Assembly (NCBI GenBank): GCA_035532215.1
Contig: DATKRK010000438.1
Span: 1-5,351 of the forward strand
Direction: 5' to 3'
DNA length: 5,351 nucleotides
Origin: JAICIG01 sp035532215
GTDB taxonomy: Bacteria; Planctomycetota; Planctomycetia; Pirellulales; JAICIG01
Shown: piece by piece, positions 1 through 5,219 of the stretch
Position numbering within the stretch: position 1 is the first letter of the stretch
How the letters are laid out: every line of letters begins with the position of its first letter
The notes under the pieces: generated by a model
Databases searched by the model: none
Seen by the model: the letters and a program-made list of their open reading frames with translations, nothing else
Told to the model about the DNA's origin: nothing
Program-made: the position numbers and the translations under genes

Positions 1-50
1 GAGAAGGAGAACACGAAAAAACTCTCCGCGGCTCCGCGCCTCCATGTGAG
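1..50. repeat. Dispersed-repeat fragment (CGCGGAG units) with weak terminator-like hairpin
   Basis: Read on the minus strand, the segment has two CGCGGAG units 8 bp apart, then a T6 run (positions 21-16). It resembles the CACGGAG-type dispersed repeats that I recall from non-coding DNA of many bacteria, including planctomycetes; that link is from memory. The minus strand can also fold CGCGG (38-34) with CCGCG (31-27) over a 2-nt loop, five bases ahead of the T6 run, so it may act as a weak intrinsic terminator about 160 bp past the waaF stop. The stem is short and the gap to the T run long, so this function is uncertain. Confidence 0.4.
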
Positions 51-197
51 TACCTGTCCGCCTCTTCCTTTAAGCAGTTCGAACACGCACACCTTGATTC
101 CTATCTCCTTCATCTCCTCCTCATCCCCACATCCCCTTTCGAAAAGCGTGTCTTCAGTTTGCGGTCCCCTCATCGTCGACTTCGCAATCCATTCGTT

Positions 198-1253
198 TCA
201 GGCCGCCGCCGTTTGCGGCGTCATTTGGAGCTGATTGCGTACGGCGCGATGGACTTCCTCGATCGACAAGTCGCGCATGCAGCGATGGTGCCCCAAGGGA
301 CAGGTGCGCTGCTGGCACGGGACGCAATCCAACTCGAGCTGCAAGTGGACGGCGCGCGGATGATAGTTTTCGCTCCAGGCGATGTCGGTCGGGCCGAAGA
401 GCGTGATCGCCGGCACGCCGAACGCGGCGGCGAAGTGCCGCGGGCCGCTGTCGGTCGTGACCAGCAATCCGCTGCGGCGAATGCAGGCCTTGGTCAGCCC
501 AATGCCCAGCCGCTCGTCGGCCAGGCTTTGCACTCGCGGATGAGCGGCGCTGCGGACGATTTCGCGGGCCAGCTCGCGTTCCTTCGGCCCGCAAACGACC
601 AGCACGCTGCGGCGATCTTCGACCGCGATCCGCCGCGCCAACGACGCGAAATAGCCGGTCGGCCAGAGCTTGGCGGCGCCGAACGCCCCGCCCGAATTGA
701 GCGCCACCACCTGCCCGCCGGACGGAAAGCGAAACTTGGCCCACACCGCGCCCGCGGCTCGTTCGTCAGCGGGCAAGGTCGCCAACTCGACGTGTCGCGA
801 ATTGGGGGCCGCGCCGGCCGCGTAAGCCAGATCGAGAAAATAATCGAGTACCGGCGAGGGCGTGAAGCGGCCGTTCGCCTGTTGGGGATCGAGCTTGCGA
901 TTGAGCAGCCAGCCTCTGCCGCCGCGCACGTAGCCGATGCGTTCCTGGGCGCCGCTGGCCCGGGCCCACAGCGCCGCCCGCCAAGAGTTGGGCAGCACGA
1001 TCGCCATGTCGAGCTTTTGCCGCCGCAACTGCCGGAAAAACCCCAGCCCGCGCTGCCGCGAATCGGCGGAGCGCGGATCGAACAACAATTGTTCGTCGAG
1101 CCACGTCGTGCCGGCCAACACGTCGGCCACGTAAGGCCGCAGGATGCCGACCAATCGGGCCCGATCGCCGAAGTGCTCGCTGAGGGCGCGCAAGGTCGGC
1201 GTGGCCATCACCGCGTCGCCGACCCAGTTGGGCAGAAACACGCCGATCTTCAT
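198..1253 (-). CDS. waaF: ADP-heptose:LPS heptosyltransferase II (GT9 family)
   Basis: This 351-residue protein transfers L-glycero-D-manno-heptose from ADP-heptose to the growing inner core of LPS at the cytoplasmic face of the inner membrane. It spans a whole GT9 enzyme of normal length. The N-terminal Rossmann-like domain opens with MKIGVFLPNWVGDAVMATP (1-19); D13 matches the proposed catalytic base of WaaC/WaaF. The C-terminal ADP-heptose-binding domain has GAFGAAKLWP (189-198, with the conserved Lys K195) and TTDSGPRHFAAAFGVP (266-281), followed by FGPTD (286-290). A cysteine cluster (C310, C313, C318, C325) around CPLGHHRCMRDL is characteristic of WaaF rather than WaaC. The ATG shares its A with the TGA of hldE (TGATG), and AGAAAGG just upstream, inside hldE, can serve as ribosome binding site, so translation is probably coupled. 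No residue looks damaged. The subtype call (II rather than another GT9 heptosyltransferase) rests on the Cys cluster and overall resemblance. Confidence 0.9.
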   Translation of the reverse strand: MKIGVFLPNWVGDAVMATPTLRALSEHFGDRARLVGILRPYVADVLAGTTWLDEQLLFDPRSADSRQRGLGFFRQLRRQKLDMAIVLPNSWRAALWARASGAQERIGYVRGGRGWLLNRKLDPQQANGRFTPSPVLDYFLDLAYAAGAAPNSRHVELATLPADERAAGAVWAKFRFPSGGQVVALNSGGAFGAAKLWPTGYFASLARRIAVEDRRSVLVVCGPKERELAREIVRSAAHPRVQSLADERLGIGLTKACIRRSGLLVTTDSGPRHFAAAFGVPAITLFGPTDIAWSENYHPRAVHLQLELDCVPCQQRTCPLGHHRCMRDLSIEEVHRAVRNQLQMTPQTAAA

Positions 1254-2842
1254 CAGGATGCCTTTCTCGTTTGCCTCTGCTCCGCAGCAGCGGCGTCGAA
1301 GTGCGGGCCCTTGAGACCTTCGCCCGCGAGCGAGGCCAGAATGGCCGTCGTCGATACGCCTTCCACGAGCCCGACCACGCCGACTTTGCCGCCATAGGCT
1401 TCGACCACTTCGTGTCCGACGACCTCTTCGGGCCGATACGTGCCGCCTTTGACCAGCACGTCGGGCCGCAGGTGGTGCAGCAGATGGTGGGGCGTCGGTG
1501 CTTCGAACACGATCACGTAGTCGACCGCGGCCAAGGCGGCCAGCATGGCGGCCCGGTCCCGTTCGGCGATCACCGGCCGGCTCGGGCCTTTCAGGCGCCG
1601 CACGCTGGCGTCGCTGTTGAGGCCGACAATCAGCAAATCTCCCAGCGCCCGGGCTTCGGCCAGATAGCTGACGTGGCCTACGTGCAGCAAGTCGAAGCAG
1701 CCGTTGGTGAACACGATTCTTTCGCCCGCGGCCCGATGTCGGGCGGCTTGCCGCGAGAGTTCGTCGAGCGGAAGAATCTTCGCGTGCGGGGCGCGGAGCG
1801 CGGAATCCGCAGCGGGTACGGAGCGCTCGCGTTCAGCGGCGGCTTGTTCTTCGAGTAGTCGGGCGCGAATCTCGGCCCGAGGAATGACGGCGACGCCGAC
1901 TTTTTCGACTTCCAAGCCCGCGGCGATATTGCCCAGCCGCAACGCTTGCGGCGCGGATACTCCAGCAGCCAAAGAGACGCCGATCATGGCCAGCGCCATG
2001 TCGCCGGCGCCCGTGATGTCGTAGACGGCGCGCGGCCGCGTGGGAAAGATCGAGCCTTGTCCGCTGGCATCGACCAGCGCCATGCCGTCGCGGTCGAGCG
2101 TGACGATGCCAAATTCGAGCCGCAACTCGCGGCGCAATCGATCGGCCGCAACAAACGCGTCTTCAGCCGTAACGATCTTCAACCCCGTGGCCAACTCCGC
2201 TTCCAGCCGATTGGGAGTCATGCTCGTCGCCCCGCGATAGCGCGAATAATCGCGCGAGCGAAGCGGGTCGACCAGCAGCGGAACTCCGGCGCGGCGGGCC
2301 GCCTCGATCACGGTTTCGAGCAGTCGCGGCGTACAAACTCCTTTGTCGTAGTCCGAGACGAGCACCACGTCATAAGCGGAAATCTCGCCGACGACCCGCT
2401 CGGCGATTTCGCGCTGGAGCCGCTCGCCGATCGGGTCGCGGACTTCGCTGTCGACGCGCAATATCTGGTGCGGATGGCGGCCTTGGGCGCGGCCGATGAA
2501 GCGTTCCTTGACGGTCGTCGGCCGCGAATGGTCGACCAGCAAGCAGCCGCGATCGACTTCGGCGGCGTCCAGCATTTGGCGAACGAGCTCGCCGTCGGCG
2601 TCGGCGCCGACGACGCCCGCGCACGTCACGCGGGCTTCCAGGCCGCGCAGCATGTGGCAGACGTTGGCGGCGCCGCCCAGCCGGGCCTCGCGCTGGTCGG
2701 CGCGGAGCAAAATGACCGGGGCTTCCTGGCTCACGCGTTCGGCGTCGCCGAAGGTGTAGCGATCGAGAATCAAATCGCCCAGCACCAAAACTCTCGGATG
2801 ACCGAGATGATCCAGCGTTTCGAGCAAATCGGCGAACGGCAT
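1253..2842 (-). CDS. hldE: Bifunctional heptose-7-phosphate kinase / heptose-1-phosphate adenylyltransferase
   Basis: This 529-residue cytoplasmic enzyme carries out two steps of ADP-heptose synthesis: phosphorylation of D-glycero-beta-D-manno-heptose 7-phosphate, then adenylylation of the 1-phosphate. Residues 1-330 form a PfkB/ribokinase-type kinase: GDLILDRY (22-29), RVSQEAP (36-42), LGGAANV (55-61), and the anion-hole signature DITGAGD (275-281) with D281 as expected catalytic base. A linker rich in Ala, Glu and Arg (about 330-355) leads to the nucleotidyltransferase domain: TNGCFDLLHVGHVSYL (379-394, HxGH at 387-390), LNSDASVRRLKG (408-419), KGGTYRPEEVVG (465-476) and GVSTTAI (495-501). 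It is somewhat longer than E. coli HldE (477 residues), mainly in the linker and a charged 25-residue tail. I chose the ATG at 2842. An in-frame TTG at 2929 would add 29 residues (MPRLAIRCKTRL...) unlike the family. The chosen ATG is preceded by AAGGAAG and begins just before the conserved fold. It is followed directly by waaF with a one-base overlap. Confidence 0.93.
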   Translation of the reverse strand: MPFADLLETLDHLGHPRVLVLGDLILDRYTFGDAERVSQEAPVILLRADQREARLGGAANVCHMLRGLEARVTCAGVVGADADGELVRQMLDAAEVDRGCLLVDHSRPTTVKERFIGRAQGRHPHQILRVDSEVRDPIGERLQREIAERVVGEISAYDVVLVSDYDKGVCTPRLLETVIEAARRAGVPLLVDPLRSRDYSRYRGATSMTPNRLEAELATGLKIVTAEDAFVAADRLRRELRLEFGIVTLDRDGMALVDASGQGSIFPTRPRAVYDITGAGDMALAMIGVSLAAGVSAPQALRLGNIAAGLEVEKVGVAVIPRAEIRARLLEEQAAAERERSVPAADSALRAPHAKILPLDELSRQAARHRAAGERIVFTNGCFDLLHVGHVSYLAEARALGDLLIVGLNSDASVRRLKGPSRPVIAERDRAAMLAALAAVDYVIVFEAPTPHHLLHHLRPDVLVKGGTYRPEEVVGHEVVEAYGGKVGVVGLVEGVSTTAILASLAGEGLKGPHFDAAAAEQRQTRKAS

Positions 2843-2900
2843 GCGCAATGTCTTCCTTGACCAGCCCCAGACGCTTCCTTGATCCGCACCAGAGAGGCGA

Positions 2901-2929
2901 GTTTTACAGCGGATGGCCAACCGAGGCAA
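2901..2929 (-). promoter_or_regulatory. Possible sigma70-type promoter for hldE-waaF
   Basis: On the minus strand TTGCCT (2929-2924) and TAAAAC (2906-2901) are separated by exactly 17 bp, each matching four of six consensus bases. Transcription would start near 2894, giving a leader of roughly 50 nt before the hldE ATG. It is the only reasonable pair I saw close to the gene. Such partial matches are common, so this is a candidate only. Confidence 0.25.
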
Positions 2930-3011
2930 GACAGGCCGGAATGGCCGCGAAATCGCTCCTCGAATGCACGTATTCTTCTATTCTTCGACGAACGATTCCG
3001 TGGGCCTTGCC

Positions 3012-3366
3012 GCCTTCGGCCGCAACCAATTGAGCCACGGATGGAACACGGATAAAACACGGATGAAATGCAGAATGAGGCTCTTCCGCAGGATCCATGA
3101 GCGATTTTATCGCCCTTAGCATGGTTGGGGTTGCGTTTACCAAGGCGTTGCCAGGCAAATATACGTGGCGTTGGTAAGTGAGATGCCGGTGACGAGCCGA
3201 ATTGGAAAACACCCTATCCGATCCGTGTTCGATCCGTGTTTCATCCGTGGCTCGCCTCCGCCAAAAGCGCCTCTTGCCCATTCTGCCCGGCCGCCCAGGC
3301 CACGCATGTTCCTTATTACCTTAATTCAACCACGGATTCCCCAGCGCGGCCTTCGGCCGCAACCAA
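3012..3366. repeat. 18-bp exact direct repeat GCCTTCGGCCGCAACCAA
   Basis: The 18-mer occurs at 3012-3029 and 3349-3366 in the same orientation, 337 bp apart. The first copy ends 2 bp before the left CACGGAT arm. The last four bases of the second copy (CCAA) are also the first four of the REP-like left arm. The two copies therefore bracket the CACGGAT inverted repeat. They may be the conserved edge of a dispersed repeat or a trace of duplication; the sequence does not decide. Confidence 0.55.
3032..3253. repeat. Inverted 33-bp arms of CACGGAT tandem units around a 156-bp centre
   Basis: The left arm (3032-3064) begins GAGCCACGGATG and continues with AACACGGAT units. The right arm (3221-3253) is its reverse complement with 30 of 33 bases matching. 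Inside the left arm CACGGAT recurs every 11 bp (3036, 3047, 3058), about one helical turn. A further lone CACGGAT lies at 3331-3337. The 156-bp centre (3065-3220) has no gene; it has a small hairpin (3101-3113) and a 7-bp inverted pair, TTACCAA (3137-3143) with TTGGTAA (3171-3177). I recall CACGGAT-type repeats as widely scattered in non-coding DNA of planctomycetes and other bacteria. Their function and mode of spread are unknown to me. Confidence 0.8.
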
Positions 3367-3461
3367 AGTAGCAGGCACATTCCATGTGCCGTCGCCCGAA
3401 GCGGGTTTAAACTTCATCGCAGGGTCGGCGACGGCACACAGGAGTGTGCCTGCTACTTTGG
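3363..3461. repeat. REP-like inverted hairpin pair (BIME-type element)
   Basis: Two arms face each other: 3363-3396 on the plus strand and 3461-3427 on the minus strand. Both start CCAAAGTAGCAGGCACA and end GTGCCGTCGCC. Each arm folds on itself: GGCACAT (3374-3380) with ATGTGCC (3384-3390) over TCC, and GGCACAC (3433-3439) with GTGTGCC (3444-3450) over AGGA. The arms differ at the closing pair of the stem, but both bases changed together, so pairing is kept. A GTAG tetranucleotide lies 5' of each hairpin (3368-3371; complement of 3453-3456), as in REP elements recognised by REP-associated tyrosine transposases (RAYT, IS200/IS605-like). No transposase of that type is in the window, so this would be a non-autonomous copy. 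It ends 128 bp before the start of the membrane-protein gene. Confidence 0.8.
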
Positions 3462-3589
3462 CGCAAGCGTAGTTTGCGTGGGCGCGGCCAAGGATTCGAA
3501 GGGCGCGTCCGGCTTCGCCGTCAAAATCCGCGCATCCAGCATTAGAGTTTGCGGCCCGAAAATGCCGACTCCGAAAGTGAGGAACCGTT

Positions 3590-4879
3590 ATGCAATTGCC
3601 ACGCAGCAGCCAACTCGACGACCGCCGCCGTCGCGTGCTGACGGAAGAAGTCATCGGCGGGGCCGGGCCAGACTCGGCTTCGGCGGCGAGTTCCCTCTCG
3701 AAAGCTTCCTCGCGGCGGCGCCGTTCGGCGGCGGCCGTGCGACCTTATGGAGATACAGCTTTGCTCGACGAGCAACCTCGAATCACCGATCTCATCCCTC
3801 GGCGTTACGGCGTGCTAGCACTGTTGTTCCTGGCTGGCGTCACGGCGGTGGCCGGTCTCGAGGCGCTCTACGCCTTTCTGCCCGAACTGGCGAGCAAGAC
3901 GGCCGACGGCACGTTGGCCGCCTTCGACCTGGAGGCCGAAGGCAGCCTGGCGGCTTGGTTCTCGTCGAGCACGCTTTCGTTGGCGGCCGCGGTGGCGGTC
4001 GTGACGTATTCCATTCGGCGCCACAAGGCCGACGACTATCACGGCCGCTATCGCATCTGGCTCTGGGCCGCCGCGTGCTGGCTGGTAATGAGCATGGACG
4101 AGGGGGGCAGCCTGCACGAAGCATTTCGGGAGTTGATGAGTGGCGCCACCGGCCGGCGCGGCTACGGCGACGGCTCGATCTGGTGGATCGGCCTTTATAG
4201 CTTTGCGCTCGGCGCCGTCGGGACTCGCTTGGCGCTGGAAATGCGCGATTGCCGTTCTTCGACGGCCTCGCTGTTCGTCGCCGCCGGCTGCTACGCGGCC
4301 GCCGTTTTGGCGAAGCTCGACTTGATTTTTCCGGGCGCCGGCGCCTTGCGAGTGATGGTCGAAGAAGGCGCCGAGATGGCGGGCGACTTATGCTTGCTGT
4401 TCGCCATGACCTTGCACGCCCGCTACGTGATTCTCGACGCCCAGGGCCTGTTGCCGGCCAAGCAAGAGCAGCCCGCCAAACCGCCCAAGGCCGAAAAGCC
4501 CGCCAAGCCCGAGAAGGCGAAGCCGGAAAAGGTCGACAGGACGGCCGCGGCGGAAGCCGAGCCAGCCGCGGCCGAACCGGCGCCGTCGCGCTCATGGTTC
4601 CGCAAGTCGAAGATCGACCCGGCTCACGGCCATCCTCCGGCGCCCAAGCATCAGGGCGCCAAATCGCCGCCGCCCGTCGCCGCGGCCGCGAAACCCTCTG
4701 CGCGGCCTGCCGAAATCGAGGACGATGACGACGACGCTCCGCGACACGCTCGCCGCTCCAGGCACGACAACCGCCGCGATGAATCGGCCGACGATCGAAA
4801 CAACCGCCCGCTGAGCAAAGCCGAGCGCAAGGCCCTGCGTCGCGAGCAAAACCGTTTGCGAGACGAAGACGAGGCGTAA
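3590..4879 (+). CDS. Uncharacterised six-span membrane protein with disordered charged tail
   Basis: I do not recognise a named family. The 429-residue product has an Arg/Ser-rich N-terminus (1-70; RRRR at 12-15 and 42-45) and about six hydrophobic spans: 72-97, 118-141, 154-169, 197-216, 226-247 and 264-282. A long hydrophilic tail (283-429) has KPAKPEK-like repeats (296-314), an Ala/Glu/Pro stretch, five Asp (378-382) and an Arg/Asp-rich end. By the positive-inside rule both termini are cytoplasmic. Two polar clusters then fall on the periplasmic side: SMDEGGSLHE (168-177) after span 3 and EEGAEMAGD (258-266) entering span 6. Acidic residues and His in those places could bind a metal or form an active site; this is inference. 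The ATG is well supported by GTGAGGA at 3577-3583, six bases upstream. It is transcribed divergently from hldE and converges on the transposase fragment. A role in envelope biology is possible but unsupported by motifs. Confidence 0.85.
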   Translation: MQLPRSSQLDDRRRRVLTEEVIGGAGPDSASAASSLSKASSRRRRSAAAVRPYGDTALLDEQPRITDLIPRRYGVLALLFLAGVTAVAGLEALYAFLPELASKTADGTLAAFDLEAEGSLAAWFSSSTLSLAAAVAVVTYSIRRHKADDYHGRYRIWLWAAACWLVMSMDEGGSLHEAFRELMSGATGRRGYGDGSIWWIGLYSFALGAVGTRLALEMRDCRSSTASLFVAAGCYAAAVLAKLDLIFPGAGALRVMVEEGAEMAGDLCLLFAMTLHARYVILDAQGLLPAKQEQPAKPPKAEKPAKPEKAKPEKVDRTAAAEAEPAAAEPAPSRSWFRKSKIDPAHGHPPAPKHQGAKSPPPVAAAAKPSARPAEIEDDDDDAPRHARRSRHDNRRDESADDRNNRPLSKAERKALRREQNRLRDEDEA

Positions 4880-4907
4880 ACGCCCCGAGGTTTTCTATAT
4901 TTATTAA

Positions 4908-4923
4908 ATATGGTTGACCATAT
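4908..4923. promoter_or_regulatory. Perfect 16-bp palindrome over a -35 box: candidate operator
   Basis: ATATGGTTGACCATAT consists of two 7-bp half sites (4908-4914 and 4917-4923) around TG. It lies in an AT-rich island (about 4896-4942) that stands out from the GC-rich surroundings, 28 bp after the stop of the membrane-protein gene. It overlaps the -35 hexamer TTGACC (4914-4919), as expected for the operator of a dimeric repressor. It could instead be a weak hairpin in the 3' end of the membrane-protein mRNA. No regulator gene is in the window. Confidence 0.45.
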
Positions 4924-4942
4924 AAGATATTTTGGCTATATT
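4914..4942 (+). promoter_or_regulatory. Near-consensus sigma70-type promoter reading into the hairpin array
   Basis: TTGACC (4914-4919) and TATATT (4937-4942) each match five of six consensus bases and are 17 bp apart, the optimal spacing. The predicted start is near 4949, at the foot of the 4950-4989 hairpin. It points away from the membrane-protein gene and toward the hairpin array, antisense to the transposase fragment, so it does not serve any annotated gene. An AT-rich island can give such matches by chance, but the match and spacing together are the best in the window. Confidence 0.5.
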
Positions 4943-5043
4943 GCCCGTCGGTCCCGCACGCTCTCCCAAGCCAACGGGAGCGCGGGGCCGATGAACAACG
5001 TAGCTTAGGCGCCGAGATGACCGCCGCAGACCCGTGCCGCCCC

Positions 5044-5214
5044 AAGCCAGCCAGCTCTGCAAATTTGCGAAGGTGGCTGGCTTCGCTCCGTGGAGCGGCG
5101 AATTTGCCGCTCCGCCAGATGCGCAACTTTGCGCATCTGGAGCTTCGCTCCGGAAAAGGTGCAAGTTTGCACATTTGCAGCTTCGCTCCGCAAAATGCGC
5201 AACTTTGCGCATTT
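5044..5214. repeat. Tandem hairpin array with about 38-bp units
   Basis: The core GC(A/G)A(N)TTTGC occurs five times, at 5059, 5098, 5123, 5161 and 5199 (steps 39, 25, 38, 38). GCTTCGCTCCG alternates with it at 5080, 5142 and 5180. Most cores sit inside hairpins. Perfect arms are AAGCCAGCCA (5044-5053) with 5074-5083; GGAGCGGC (5092-5099) with 5106-5113; CCAGATGCGCAA (5115-5126) with 5129-5140; GTGCAA (5159-5164) with 5167-5172; and AAATGCGCAA (5193-5202) with 5205-5214. GGAGC (5139-5143) also pairs with GCTCC (5147-5151) over TTC. A 16-mer, TGCGCAACTTTGCGCA, is exact at 5120-5135 and 5196-5211. Steps of 25 and 38 are not multiples of three, which argues against a repeat in a protein and for a role as RNA or DNA structure. 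Confidence 0.75.
5192..5214 (-). terminator. Possible intrinsic terminator of the transposase gene (last array hairpin)
   Basis: Read on the minus strand, the 10-bp perfect stem (5214-5205 with 5202-5193, 2-nt loop) begins 5 bp after the transposase stop codon and runs into TTTT (5195-5192). On the plus strand the same stem is followed by only a short T stretch (5212-5214), so any termination in that direction would be weaker. The U tract is short in both directions. Confidence 0.35.
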
Positions 5215-5219
5215 ATACG

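Larger units (their letters stand above)
2843..3589. other. 747-bp divergent intergenic region, repeat-rich, no convincing gene
   Basis: This spacer separates the start of hldE (minus strand) from the start of the membrane-protein gene (plus strand) and should hold both promoters. It contains the CACGGAT inverted repeat (3032-3253), a REP-like hairpin pair (3363-3461) and an 18-bp direct repeat (3012-3029, 3349-3366). Small local hairpins include GCGAT/ATCGC (3101-3105 with 3109-3113) and CGGC/GCCG around TTC (3510-3520). Open frames of 60-125 codons exist on both strands, but they run through the repeats and carry no recognisable domain, so I call none of them a gene. I found no strong promoter directly upstream of 3590. 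Confidence 0.7.
4949..5214 (+). ncRNA. Candidate structured non-coding RNA (5' hairpin plus hairpin array)
   Basis: This is inferred from three facts: a strong-looking promoter ending at 4942, a 40-nt hairpin at the predicted 5' end, and a chain of hairpins ending at 5214 that may end transcription. The 5' hairpin pairs GGTCCCGC (4950-4957) with GCGGGGCC (4982-4989), with one G-T pair, and GCTC..CCC (4960-4967) with GGGAGC (4976-4981) with small bulges. Translation looks unlikely: the first ATG (4991) gives only MNNVA. A second ATG (5017) stays open to the window edge but lacks a ribosome binding site and runs antisense to the transposase. I know no RNA family with this layout. It might equally be untranscribed repeat DNA. 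Confidence 0.3.

Noticed and set aside
1..113. Minus-strand frame starting ATG at 113 (MKEIGIKVCVFELLKGRGGQ...), open to the left edge
   Set aside because: Only 37 codons are visible and most run through the CGCGGAG repeat. A purine-rich stretch lies upstream, but the Shine-Dalgarno spacing is too short. It could be the start of a third operon gene only if the frame continues beyond the window.
46..234. 62-codon plus-strand frame
   Set aside because: Ser/Pro/Ile-rich product of the pyrimidine tract, without a ribosome binding site, overlapping the end of waaF.
159..1397. 412-codon open frame on the plus strand across waaF and the end of hldE
   Set aside because: It is antisense to two clearly identified genes with family motifs. 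Long antisense frames are expected in GC-rich coding DNA, and the translation shows no domain.
2843..2929. N-terminal extension of HldE from a TTG at 2929
   Set aside because: The extra 29 residues do not look like the family, the start would overlap the candidate -35 box, and the ATG at 2842 has AAGGAAG upstream.
2904..3281. 125-codon minus-strand frame in the divergent spacer
   Set aside because: Its sequence is largely a translation of the CACGGAT arms (DETRIEHG-like) and spacer DNA, and it overlaps the probable hldE promoter.
4872..4898. GGCG/CGCC hairpin around the stop codon of the membrane-protein gene followed by TTTTCT
   Set aside because: The stem is only four pairs and is separated from the short T run, so it is not a convincing intrinsic terminator.
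3840..5174. 444-codon open frame on the minus strand opposite the membrane-protein gene and through the hairpin array
   Set aside because: It is very Arg/Pro/Ser-rich without domains, opposes a gene with a good ribosome binding site and clear membrane spans, and runs through repeats.
5044..5214. CRISPR-like array
   Set aside because: Units are only about 38 bp in total, with self-complementary variants and no distinct unique spacers or cas genes, so it is not a CRISPR array.
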